Of a DNA stretch of 64,000 nt, positions 34,895 through 43,347 are shown piece after piece. The notes under the pieces were generated by a model. The model did no database searches. It was not told the origin of the DNA and saw nothing but the letters and a program-made list of their open reading frames with translations. The DNA lies in the NCBI GenBank assembly GCA_947367055.1, contig CANBCI010000002.1, positions 1 through 64,000 of the forward strand, in the 5' to 3' direction. Positions within the stretch are counted from its first letter, which is position 1; each line of letters starts with the position of its first letter. Position numbers and translations under genes: made by a program. The stretch is from an uncultured Alphaproteobacteria bacterium. Its GTDB lineage: Bacteria > Pseudomonadota > Alphaproteobacteria > Rs-D84.

Positions 34895-35476
34895 ATGTCT
34901 TTGATACCAATGGTTATAGAAGAATCGCCGCGCGGTGAACGTTCGTTTGATATTTATTCGCGCCTGCTGCGGGACCGTATTGTGATGGTTAGTGGTGCGA
35001 TTGAGCCCGCAATGGCAAATACGATTGTTGCCCAATTGCTGTTTTTGGAATCTGAAAATCCCAATGCGGACATATCGTTGTACATAAATTCGCCTGGTGG
35101 TGATGTATCGGCGGGTTTTGCAATCATGGATACTATGAATTACATAAAATCCCCCGTATCAACAATCGGCATGGGGTTGGTCGCATCTATGGGCTCAATA
35201 TTGTTGGGGGCCGGTGCGCGCGGCAAACGTTTCGCCTTGCCCAATACCAGCATTATGATTCATCAACCGCTGGGCGGCTTTGACGGGCAGGTGACAGATG
35301 CCGAAATTCGGATAAAGGAATTGCAGCGTATAAAGAAAAAAACAACCGAATTGATGGCGGAATTCACCGGTCGCAAGGAAAAAGAAGTGTATGACGCAAT
35401 GGAGCGCGATAATTGGATGACCGCCACCGCCGCATGCGAATTTGGCCTGATTGACAAAGTTTTGGAAAGAAAATAA
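34895..35476 (+). CDS. clpP: ATP-dependent Clp protease proteolytic subunit
   Basis: The catalytic Ser is in [11 protein letters not shown], the His in MIHQPLGG and the Asp in the C-terminal helix region, and length is typical (193 aa). ClpP forms the tetradecameric protease chamber that works with ClpX, encoded next. AAGGATTAG serves as SD. A TATAAT-like -10 lies 30-odd bases upstream. Confidence 0.97.
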   Translation: MSLIPMVIEESPRGERSFDIYSRLLRDRIVMVSGAIEPAMANTIVAQLLFLESENPNADISLYINSPGGDVSAGFAIMDTMNYIKSPVSTIGMGLVASMGSILLGAGARGKRFALPNTSIMIHQPLGGFDGQVTDAEIRIKELQRIKKKTTELMAEFTGRKEKEVYDAMERDNWMTATAACEFGLIDKVLERK

Positions 35477-35492
35477 AAAGTGGATTTTTAGC

Positions 35493-36761
35493 ATGAGCGA
35501 AGATAAAAACACCCCCGCTATGGAAAATACAAATAATCAGCAGTTCTGCAGTTTTTGCGGCAAGGCCGTGTATGAGGTAAAAAAACTGGTCAGCGGCCGC
35601 AATGTCTGCATCTGTGACGAGTGCATAAATCTGTGCAATGACATAATGGCCGACGGTGACATGACGGACACCCCGCACGAGGTGGCAAAACTGCCGACGC
35701 CGTCCCAGATATATAATTTTCTAAATGATTATGTAATCGGCCAAGAGGATGCAAAACGCACATTGTCTGTGGCGGTGTATAATCATTACAAGCGTCATAA
35801 TGCGACGCAAAAGGCGAATGTTGAAATTCAAAAGTCAAATGTTTTGATGATTGGGTCGACCGGGACCGGAAAAACATTGTTCGCCCAGACATTGGCGCGG
35901 ATTTTGGATGTCCCGTTCGCAATTGCGGACGCAACCACCCTGACCGAGGCCGGATATGTCGGCGATGATGTGGAAAGTGTTCTGATGCGTTTGCTGCAAA
36001 ATGCAAATTTTGATGTTGAACGCGCGCAGCGCGGCATAATTTATATTGATGAAATCGACAAGATTTCCCGTAAATCGGAAAATCCGTCATTAACACGCGA
36101 CGTTTCCGGCGAGGGTGTACAGCAGGCCCTGCTAAAACTGGTCGAGGGCACAATTGCCAATGTCCCCGCCGGTGGCGGCGGCCGCAAGCACCCGGGCGAG
36201 GCGACGGTTCAATTGGATACATCAAAGATATTGTTTATTTGCGGCGGGGCGTTTGACGGACTGAATAAAATAATTGCCGACCGGTCGTGTTCCCGTCGTG
36301 GCATTGGCTTTGGCGCCACGGTTGAATCCAAAGAAACGCGCGAATCCAAGAATTATCTGTCCGATGTCCAGCCGTCTGATTTGGTGAAATTCGGCATAAT
36401 TCCGGAATTGGTCGGGCGCCTGCCGGTGATCACAACATTACAGGAATTGGATACGGATGCGCTTATAAAGATATTGACCGAACCAAAGAACGCAATTGTA
36501 AAGCAATATGCGGCGATGCTGGAAATGGATGGCGTTAAATTGACCGTGACGGACGACGGATTGCATGAAATTGCTGATTTGGCCGCGAAACGCAAGACCG
36601 GTGCACGGGGACTGCGCGGAATATTGGAAAAAATATTGCTGACGCCGATGTTTAATGCGCCGGATAATCCGGAATTGGTGGAAATTGTTATTGATAAAGA
36701 AGTTGTTCAAGGCAAGAAGCCGCCAATTGAAATCCTGCGCGATGCACAACGTGCGGCATAA
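35493..36761 (+). CDS. clpX: ClpX unfoldase, ATP-binding subunit of ClpXP
   Basis: The zinc-binding domain is [16 protein letters not shown], then Walker A GSTGTGKT and Walker [10 protein letters not shown]. The pore and sensor regions ([22 protein letters not shown]) are normal. ClpX delivers substrates to ClpP. I start at ATG 35493, since the track ORF begins inside clpP. The SD is weak. The 16-base gap suggests one operon with clpP, and a terminator follows. Confidence 0.96.
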   Translation: MSEDKNTPAMENTNNQQFCSFCGKAVYEVKKLVSGRNVCICDECINLCNDIMADGDMTDTPHEVAKLPTPSQIYNFLNDYVIGQEDAKRTLSVAVYNHYKRHNATQKANVEIQKSNVLMIGSTGTGKTLFAQTLARILDVPFAIADATTLTEAGYVGDDVESVLMRLLQNANFDVERAQRGIIYIDEIDKISRKSENPSLTRDVSGEGVQQALLKLVEGTIANVPAGGGGRKHPGEATVQLDTSKILFICGGAFDGLNKIIADRSCSRRGIGFGATVESKETRESKNYLSDVQPSDLVKFGIIPELVGRLPVITTLQELDTDALIKILTEPKNAIVKQYAAMLEMDGVKLTVTDDGLHEIADLAAKRKTGARGLRGILEKILLTPMFNAPDNPELVEIVIDKEVVQGKKPPIEILRDAQRAA

Positions 36762-36779
36762 TGTCGCTTGCGATAATAT

Positions 36780-36805
36780 ATGCGGGGGATTGCCCCGCAT
36801 TTTTT
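36780..36805 (+). terminator. Terminator after clpX
   Basis: ATGCGGGG/CCCCGCAT hairpin with T6. Confidence 0.9.
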
Positions 36806-36821
36806 ATATCAATAAAACATG

Positions 36822-36849
36822 TTGACATACTTGATGTAAAGTGTATATT
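36822..36849 (+). promoter_or_regulatory. Promoter of 36886-37473
   Basis: TTGACA (36822-36827), 16 bp, TATATT (36844-36849). It is near-identical in type to the promoters of the paralogs at 10144 and 15579. Confidence 0.8.
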
Positions 36850-36885
36850 TGTTGAGTCAAATAAAATTATAAAAGAGGCAAGAAT

Positions 36886-37473
36886 ATGTCAAATGAAAAC
36901 AAGCATATTATTAGTGGCAAGCAATATGAAGAGTTAATGCAGATTCCTGCGGCGGTGCGTATTTTGGATCCGTTGCCCAAATTGGTCTTAACAAAAGAAT
37001 GTGCGGAACATTTAATAAATCCGGCATTTGCGCCACATGTGTTGTATTTCGACTATGCGGCAAAAAATGGCCGGGGCTGGTGGAATCGTGACCACTACTA
37101 TAATATGGAAATAAGATGTAATAAATTTTATGCCAAAGATATCCCGCATTTCACGGAACGGTGGAGAAATAATTTAGACACGATTTTGTGCGGTGAAGCG
37201 CTTTCGCCTGTTATGCTGGCAACGGATAAGGCAAATTACCCCGGGCGCGGTAAATGGGGGCAGGTTGTTCCGGCAAAAGGTAACTATATTGTTGCCAATT
37301 TGTTTTATATTGATCGCAGGGATGGGCAAATAAAACTGTGGAATAAAGATAAATGGTTTGGCGTATCTCGTGTGCTTTGGCGCGATTTTATCGCCGATAG
37401 TTTTTATGAACAGACCCGTACGGCGATATGGAACTCTTTGGACAAGTTTTTGGTTGGCCGTGATTCTCGTTAA
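36886..37473 (+). CDS. Member of the WGKL-domain family, cytoplasmic, unknown function
   Basis: The 195-residue protein has no signal or TM helix. It shares with 10144 and 15579 the succession YFDYAAKNGRGWWN, then GRGKWGQVVPAKGNYIVANLFY and RRDGQIKLWNKDKWFG. Trp and Tyr content is high. No catalytic motif is visible. An AGAGGCAAGA SD precedes the ATG. As with its paralogs it is a single gene between its own promoter and terminator, so expression is probably independent of the clpX and Cys-rich genes around it. Confidence 0.7.
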   Translation: MSNENKHIISGKQYEELMQIPAAVRILDPLPKLVLTKECAEHLINPAFAPHVLYFDYAAKNGRGWWNRDHYYNMEIRCNKFYAKDIPHFTERWRNNLDTILCGEALSPVMLATDKANYPGRGKWGQVVPAKGNYIVANLFYIDRRDGQIKLWNKDKWFGVSRVLWRDFIADSFYEQTRTAIWNSLDKFLVGRDSR

Positions 37474-37480
37474 AACAAAA

Positions 37481-37506
37481 AAAACCGCGATTGCGGTTTT
37501 TTTTGT
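37481..37506. terminator. Bidirectional terminator
   Basis: AAAACCGC/GCGGTTTT with long T-run between convergent genes. Confidence 0.9.
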
Positions 37507-38214
37507 TTATTCCTTGAAGTATTTTGCACGCTGGGTTTTTGAAACCGCTTGCATTTGATTGAATTTTGCATCCGCCGCCGATTTGTCGGCTGGGGTTTCA
37601 CCACGCGGCGCATTATAGTCCGCCCCGTTTAATACAATCAAACGCGTCGGCGTTATCGAAGAACCGTCGCATTCAATCATGTATTCGTTCATGTTGTAAT
37701 ATTTTCCATAACATTTTCCGTTCAACACGCCCGCATATCCGTTTTCAGCCAATGCGTCACATGTCGGCTGGGCCCCCAGTGTGATTTCACCGTTCGGCAA
37801 TTGTTCGTCTGCGTTTTCCAATATGCCGCTGCACCATACGTTCACATAAGCGCCGTTAACAGACGCCATAGTACCGTTTGCCGTTGTGCGGCGAACGCCA
37901 AAGCAATCGCCATTCAATGTGTCGGTATCAAAATCGCGTTTTACATTTGTGCCGCCCGCGATTTCATTGCGCCCCATTGCAACAGGTTGGGTGTCCCCGG
38001 TGGTCAATGCGTCGGGACAAATAAACTTCATCCCCCAGCAATTGGCGCCCGCGTCCCACATACCGGCATCATACCCCGCGCCAAGCTTGCCCGCATAGCA
38101 GTTTGACGGACTTAACCGGCATATTGTCGGCTGTTCCCACCATGGGGTTGTGGCGCAATTAGCCGCGCCGATTGATGCGATTGAAATCAGGGATGCGATA
38201 AATATTTTTTTCAT
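37507..38214 (-). CDS. Secreted protein with Cys pairs, unknown function
   Basis: A signal peptide (MKKIFIASLISIASIGAANC) is followed by TTPWWEQPTICRLSPSNC. Scattered Cys (ANCWGMKFIC, GDCFGVRR, VWCSG, GKCYGKYYN, IECDGS) suggest periplasmic disulfides. No recognised domain was seen. It follows the 786-residue Cys-rich gene on the same strand by about 70 bases and is probably co-transcribed. The tail is Lys/Ala/Gln-rich and may be helical. Confidence 0.7.
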   Translation of the reverse strand: MKKIFIASLISIASIGAANCATTPWWEQPTICRLSPSNCYAGKLGAGYDAGMWDAGANCWGMKFICPDALTTGDTQPVAMGRNEIAGGTNVKRDFDTDTLNGDCFGVRRTTANGTMASVNGAYVNVWCSGILENADEQLPNGEITLGAQPTCDALAENGYAGVLNGKCYGKYYNMNEYMIECDGSSITPTRLIVLNGADYNAPRGETPADKSAADAKFNQMQAVSKTQRAKYFKE

Positions 38215-38285
38215 GATTACACTCTCGTTATTAAATATTTTATCAAATTTTTTTCACTCCCGCAAGAGGGCAATGCTTCTTTTGC

Positions 38286-40646
38286 CTATTGATTTTTCTC
38301 CGCACAGTAACCCCATTCGTCATTGGCCCCTGTTTCGTTATAGAAGTATTGATATTTTTGGCCGCTTTCAAATGGCGTATCAATCCAGGTCCCGCCCAGT
38401 CTGTCACATTCGGCCGCCAGTGACTTCGCCATTTCAACGCGTATTTTGTCCATGACAACATTTACATCCTGCAGAACGGTTTCCGGAATTGTCGGATTTT
38501 CTGATGTTGCATTGCTGGGGCGGGTGCATGTCTGCATCGCATATCTGACCAATTTCTGGTACAGACTGCCGACATAACCGCCGCATTCGCTGTTGAGTTT
38601 TCCGCCGGAACATGTCGCGCCGTCAGGGCATGGCAGGCATTGGTTCCCAGGTCGTGGTGTGGTGTCAGGGCGGCCGTTATATGCCATGTAGTAGTTTTCA
38701 TTGCATGATGAATATTCCCGTAATTCCGGGCATAAATATGCGCTGCCACCGGTGGTGGGCGGTGGTAAAATTGATGATGTGTCACTGTTGCCTTCACTCC
38801 ACAACATTTGATTGCACGCGGTGTTGTTAGCGTATTTCTGGTCGCCGGGTGCATAAACGCGGCATGCGTACGGATATGTATGTAATGTGTCGTTGCTGGG
38901 GACGGCGCATGTTTCCTTTGCGAAATCTTGCAGCAGTGCGGAACACTCCTTGGCGATTTTTTGGTCGGTTATATTGTCCATCGCGGTCAGCAGTTCCTGC
39001 AGGCCGTTCGAACCGCCGCCGTACAGGTTGCTGCACGCATCCAATTTTTCACGGCACAATTGTTCCGATAACTCCAATCGTGACCCCAGCAGCAGTGATT
39101 CTTTGATTTTACTAAAGTCTTTTAATGATTGGCTTTGTGTGTCGTAACATTCGTTCACAACATCCAGGCAGTTGTTTTTTACATCGCGAACGCGTGCCTG
39201 CTGTCCCTGATATATTTCAATAATTGCCTGGCGCATGAATTCGTCCCATACATCATCGGCCAAATCGCGGCATGTGTCCAGTCCGCGTGCCGCAAATGAA
39301 CGCTTGCGGTTCAATTCGGCGACAATCAGGCGGTTTGATTGGTTGGTCAGTATGTCCCCAGATAATGAAATCTGGGTTTCCAATTGATAGAAATCGGCAC
39401 TGTAAATCGGTTCGCCGGTTTCGCGGTTTAAATATTTTCCCGATATATCCAGGCAATGGACATAGTCCGGGCCGCATGCGCTGGCGGATGTGATGTCCTT
39501 GCGCACCTGGGCGATGCAGTCGTTGATTGACGATGAATTGTGCGCGTCATAATTTTGCAGCCGCGCCGTATTCATTTCACGTTCGGTTTCGCGAACGGTT
39601 CCCTTGGCGGCGGTTATCTTTTTGTCCAGCGCGGCCGCCAGCACCGTGCAGTCGTTTTCAATATACATTCCGTATGCGGACACGACCATGTTCAGCCGCG
39701 ACTGCGTACCGCATGTTGCGGCGACCATTTCCGCACACTGGCTGTGTACCGCATTGTACAGCGTTTCCCCGGTGGTGTTTGCAATGTTGGCCCCGGACGT
39801 CAGACTGGTTGTTGCCCATATCGCGTTTATATCCCCGGCGATATCCAATGTTCCGGCCGTGGACAGCGACTTGTTTTTTGTGTTAGCCAGTACTGAACTG
39901 ATCCCGGCCAGGGCCGAATTTGATGCGGAAGTATCCTTGGCTGTGGCGGCCGCGGTTTCGCCCGCCGTGGATGTCAGCATTGCGTTAACCTCCGCCGCGG
40001 TTTTGGTTATGGCCGCTATGTTCAGGTCTTTGAAATCCTGGATTTCGTCGGATGTTTGCGACAACACCTTTTCGCGCGCTTGTATTTCGGATAAGCGTGA
40101 TGAACAGACGCATCGACGGTATGTGTCGTTTTGCGTGGCGCAAAATTGATCCATACAGGTAAAATATGCATCACGGCACGAATTGTAATCGGAATCAAAC
40201 GTATTGCCGGCACCTGCGGCGGCGATGGTCAATGCCGCGGATGATGCCGCGCGGCTTGCACGTGCGGCGTTTTGGGCCGTGTTGACGGTTGCCGTGCGTG
40301 CGGAATTTGTCGCCACGCGCGGTGTGGTGATTGCCGCGCGTGATGTGCGGGCGGCGGTTGTTTGGGTGCCCGCGGCCGTGCGGCCCGTCCGCCCGCCGGC
40401 GGATTGTGGTGTGGCCGTGCGCGACGCGACCGTTGCGGACGATGACCTGGGCATGACGGCGCCAGTTGCCGCGGCGCGTGTTTGTGTCGCGGTCGATTGG
40501 GGCACCGTTTGCGATGATGCACGCTTTGTGCCGGTGATTGTTGTTGTCGCGGCGGCGCGCCCAACGGACGATGCATCACGAACAGCGGCCCCGGCATAGC
40601 CGGTGGCTGCACAATATGCGACTATGAGCATCAAAAAACGTTTCAT
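38286..40646 (-). CDS. Large secreted Cys-rich protein, 786 aa
   Basis: The signal peptide (MLIVAYCAATGYAGA) precedes a long Arg/Thr/Ser/Ala low-complexity region (about residues 25-140), then CRDAYFTCMDQFC..CVCSS. That matches CREKYRACMDEFC..CACSS in 41164-43311 and CYDSYYGCMDQFC..CACSD in 43348-45819. Later motifs are CGPDYVHCLD, CLDVVNECYD, CREKLDACSNLYGG and a Cys-rich C-terminal half (CNENYYMAYNG, CLPCPDGATC). No enzymatic motif is present. It heads a minus-strand unit with 37507-38214. The role is unknown; a disulfide-rich surface or periplasmic structure is inference. Confidence 0.8.
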   Translation of the reverse strand: MKRFLMLIVAYCAATGYAGAAVRDASSVGRAAATTTITGTKRASSQTVPQSTATQTRAAATGAVMPRSSSATVASRTATPQSAGGRTGRTAAGTQTTAARTSRAAITTPRVATNSARTATVNTAQNAARASRAASSAALTIAAAGAGNTFDSDYNSCRDAYFTCMDQFCATQNDTYRRCVCSSRLSEIQAREKVLSQTSDEIQDFKDLNIAAITKTAAEVNAMLTSTAGETAAATAKDTSASNSALAGISSVLANTKNKSLSTAGTLDIAGDINAIWATTSLTSGANIANTTGETLYNAVHSQCAEMVAATCGTQSRLNMVVSAYGMYIENDCTVLAAALDKKITAAKGTVRETEREMNTARLQNYDAHNSSSINDCIAQVRKDITSASACGPDYVHCLDISGKYLNRETGEPIYSADFYQLETQISLSGDILTNQSNRLIVAELNRKRSFAARGLDTCRDLADDVWDEFMRQAIIEIYQGQQARVRDVKNNCLDVVNECYDTQSQSLKDFSKIKESLLLGSRLELSEQLCREKLDACSNLYGGGSNGLQELLTAMDNITDQKIAKECSALLQDFAKETCAVPSNDTLHTYPYACRVYAPGDQKYANNTACNQMLWSEGNSDTSSILPPPTTGGSAYLCPELREYSSCNENYYMAYNGRPDTTPRPGNQCLPCPDGATCSGGKLNSECGGYVGSLYQKLVRYAMQTCTRPSNATSENPTIPETVLQDVNVVMDKIRVEMAKSLAAECDRLGGTWIDTPFESGQKYQYFYNETGANDEWGYCAEKNQ

Positions 40647-40739
40647 CCTTTCCTATAAGGTATGATTATATAATATCAAAATGCATTATTCGGGGCAATG
40701 AATATTTAAAAAAATTTGACTGTATTTTTGAAAAAGAAA

Positions 40740-40756
40740 ACCGCCGATTGGGCGGT
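40740..40756 (-). terminator. Terminator after infA
   Basis: ACCGCC/GGCGGT hairpin, followed on the minus strand by TTTTCTTTTTC. Confidence 0.7.
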
Positions 40757-40760
40757 GGGA

Positions 40761-41015
40761 TTATTGATTTGCGGCCTGGGCATCCGGAGCAGGGCGGTTG
40801 CGTTCAACAAAAGTTATACGACCCTTGTCCAAATCATAAGGCGTCATTTCGACACGCACCTTTTCGCCGACATTGACCCATATGCGCGCCTTGCGCATTT
40901 TGCCGCATACGGTCGCCAAAATTTCATGACCGTTTTCCAGTTTTACACGGAACATTGTGTTGGGCAATTTATCCTCAACCGTGCCGCTGAAAACAATAAC
41001 ATCGTCTTTTGCCAT
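40761..41015 (-). CDS. infA: Translation initiation factor IF-1
   Basis: The start is set at [11 protein letters not shown] (41015), 29 codons into the track ORF, with GGGGA as SD. The S1/OB fold ([35 protein letters not shown]) is typical and the 84-residue length includes a short Ala/Gln tail beyond the usual 72. IF-1 binds the ribosomal A site during initiation. Confidence 0.95.
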   Translation of the reverse strand: MAKDDVIVFSGTVEDKLPNTMFRVKLENGHEILATVCGKMRKARIWVNVGEKVRVEMTPYDLDKGRITFVERNRPAPDAQAANQ

Positions 41016-41163
41016 AATAATCCCCAAATTACTTTGCTTTTTATTCGGGCTTATGATATTGCGTGCATAAAAAAAATGCAAGAATTTTTTATGTGCTTGC
41101 ACAAAGTTGAAAGTTTTGATAAAATTAACTCATTAAAAGGGAGCCTGGAGAGGGGGATTGCTC

Positions 41164-43311
41164 ATGAAATTAAAAATACTTGTCGCGTTGTTGTGCATGC
41201 TGGAAGGGACGGCTTTTGCAGCGGTGCGTAGTTCAGAGGCAAGGGTTAGCGCCGGCCGAATGTCACAGGCCGGGGTGCGTGCACCAAATTCTGTTCAGTC
41301 ATTAAAGGCCGCGCCGTCCGCATCAAATACGGCCGCCACAATATCGGCCCCCACTGTGACGGCGGCAACGGTCGCCGCGACAACCGCCACCGGCAGTGCT
41401 GTTGCGACCGCCGCGGATACGGCGACGGATTGTCGGGAAAAGTATCGCGCATGTATGGATGAATTTTGTTTGTTGGATGAATCCGAGGGGTATCGCTGCG
41501 CATGTTCGTCAAACATTGAAAAATCAAAATCCCTGATCAAAGAAATTATGCAAATTCAAGAAGATGCCGACAAGTTATACACCGAGGGCGTCGAACGTGA
41601 ACAACTTGGGGCCAAGGCGAAATTGGTCTTTGGCGAAAGTGATGCGGCCAAAAAAAGCTCGCGCGCATCCGGTTTAAGCTTTGCGCAATGGTTAAAAAGC
41701 GATGACGGCGATGAAGATGGCTTGGGTGAAGATGCCGATATCGGCGACGGGCTTTATGAAATGGCGGCGGAAAGCTGTGCGGCGGAATTGGCGGCATGCG
41801 GTGCAAAGTCTGATATGGAGGAAATGCTGTATTCACGCCAGATTGTTTCGGATTGTAAAACCTTTGAAACTTACTTGAACGACCAGAAAAGAAACGCGAA
41901 TGCGAACAAACGCACGGCAGAGGCCGCCGTTCGTGCCGCGCGTTTGGAAATGCTGGATACGACAAACAAATACAATCGCGGCGAATGTTTCTTGGCCTAC
42001 AAGTCTTGCGTCGCAGACAAGGGTGGCTGTGGTTCAAACTTTGAAAATTGCCTTGATGCGGATTTGTTGGCGCGTCGTGCAAACGCATGCGAAAATGTTT
42101 TGGATCAATGTATGGCGGTGCGTGATGACGTATTAAAAGATTGGAAGGCGGAATCTGAAATCCTGCTGGTCGAGGCCGCAAAATATGCAGATAAAAATCA
42201 GCGTCTGACGTGTATGGCGCGCATACAGATATGTCTGGAAGACGGATGCAAGACCGAAACAAATTCGGCGTGTCTGACGGACGTGAAGGTTGCGGCCGGC
42301 ATTTGTCCGGTTATTGACGAATGCGAGGAAATGATTCCGGGTATTAAAACAACCGTTCAAGATAAACTGGGTTATTTGCGTCACCAGTTCTGTGCAAATG
42401 ATGTGGACAAATGTCTGCGCCAGAAATGTGGTGAAAACTTTACCGCGCCGGAATGCGTCGGAAAAAAGAATACGGAAATTGTGGCGCTGTGCCCGCAGGA
42501 ATTGTTCCCGTCGTGCAGAAATGAAACCCAGTATGACATTATTGTTCAGTCAACATTGTTGCAAATGGATTACCAAATGTTGCAGGGATGCCTGAATTAT
42601 TTTGGCGAACAATTGGGCGAGGTGTGCGGAACAGATATGTCATGCTTGCCGGCGGACGACACGGTTCAAGGATTGACAACCATCCCGGAAACAGAACAGG
42701 AAATGGCTACTTTGCGTCAGACTATCCGTGACAATTCGGAAAAGGCGGTTGACGAATTCTTTAAGCAATTTGAAAACGATACAACCGTTGCCGCGTGCAA
42801 GGATAGCAAGAAACCCGCCGGTCGCCGCAGTCTGGGGGACAGTGTGTTCGTCAGTGCAAAAATGGTTGCACAAATCGGCGCGCAGAATCGTGCGATGCGC
42901 GAACTGGAAACAAAAATTGCGGAATTATCGCGCAAGCAGGATCTTGAGACGGCCAGACAAAACTGTCTGAACACGTATAAACCTGAAGATCCGAAGAAGG
43001 AAAAGAAAGATAATAAAAACTATAGTTACATCCGCAGTGTTTCGTTCGAACCGGATTTGCGTAACTGCCATGTATGCCGCATGCAGCAGGTTTGTGAAAC
43101 CGGCGGAATGACAAAGGGCACGGCGGCACTGAAAAGTGCGGCGGGTGGCCTGTCGGCGGGGGCGTCAATGGGTACGATGGTTAATGCCGGATGGGGGACC
43201 GCAATCGGCGGTGTTGTCGGTGCGGTCGGCGGGGCCCTGCTGGGCAGCAAGGCCGGCGGCCAGCAGGAATTCTGTCAGGAAATAGAGTCTTGCGAAGATG
43301 TGAATATGTAA
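41164..43311 (+). CDS. Large secreted Cys-rich protein, 715 aa, first of tandem pair
   Basis: I start at ATG 41164 (signal peptide KLKILVALLCMLEGTAFA) rather than the TTG two codons upstream. An Ala/Thr-rich N-terminal stretch leads to CREKYRACMDEFC..CACSS. A coiled Lys/Glu segment and the repeating motifs CFLAYKSC..GGCGSNFENC, CLRQKCGENFTAPEC and CHVCRMQQVC come next. A C-terminal Gly-zipper (AGGLSAGASMGTMVNAGWGTAIGGVVG) could insert in the outer membrane. It shares layout and motifs with 43348-45819, which starts 36 bases after its stop, so they form an operon and probably arose by tandem duplication. Function is unknown. Confidence 0.8.
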   Translation: MKLKILVALLCMLEGTAFAAVRSSEARVSAGRMSQAGVRAPNSVQSLKAAPSASNTAATISAPTVTAATVAATTATGSAVATAADTATDCREKYRACMDEFCLLDESEGYRCACSSNIEKSKSLIKEIMQIQEDADKLYTEGVEREQLGAKAKLVFGESDAAKKSSRASGLSFAQWLKSDDGDEDGLGEDADIGDGLYEMAAESCAAELAACGAKSDMEEMLYSRQIVSDCKTFETYLNDQKRNANANKRTAEAAVRAARLEMLDTTNKYNRGECFLAYKSCVADKGGCGSNFENCLDADLLARRANACENVLDQCMAVRDDVLKDWKAESEILLVEAAKYADKNQRLTCMARIQICLEDGCKTETNSACLTDVKVAAGICPVIDECEEMIPGIKTTVQDKLGYLRHQFCANDVDKCLRQKCGENFTAPECVGKKNTEIVALCPQELFPSCRNETQYDIIVQSTLLQMDYQMLQGCLNYFGEQLGEVCGTDMSCLPADDTVQGLTTIPETEQEMATLRQTIRDNSEKAVDEFFKQFENDTTVAACKDSKKPAGRRSLGDSVFVSAKMVAQIGAQNRAMRELETKIAELSRKQDLETARQNCLNTYKPEDPKKEKKDNKNYSYIRSVSFEPDLRNCHVCRMQQVCETGGMTKGTAALKSAAGGLSAGASMGTMVNAGWGTAIGGVVGAVGGALLGSKAGGQQEFCQEIESCEDVNM

Positions 43312-43347
43312 TGTATTATACCTTTGACGGACGGGAGATATAAGATA

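Noticed and set aside
41246-42262. Minus-strand ORFs within the Cys-rich pair
   Set aside because: Shadow frames with Cys/His/Pro-rich nonsense composition opposite clear secreted proteins.
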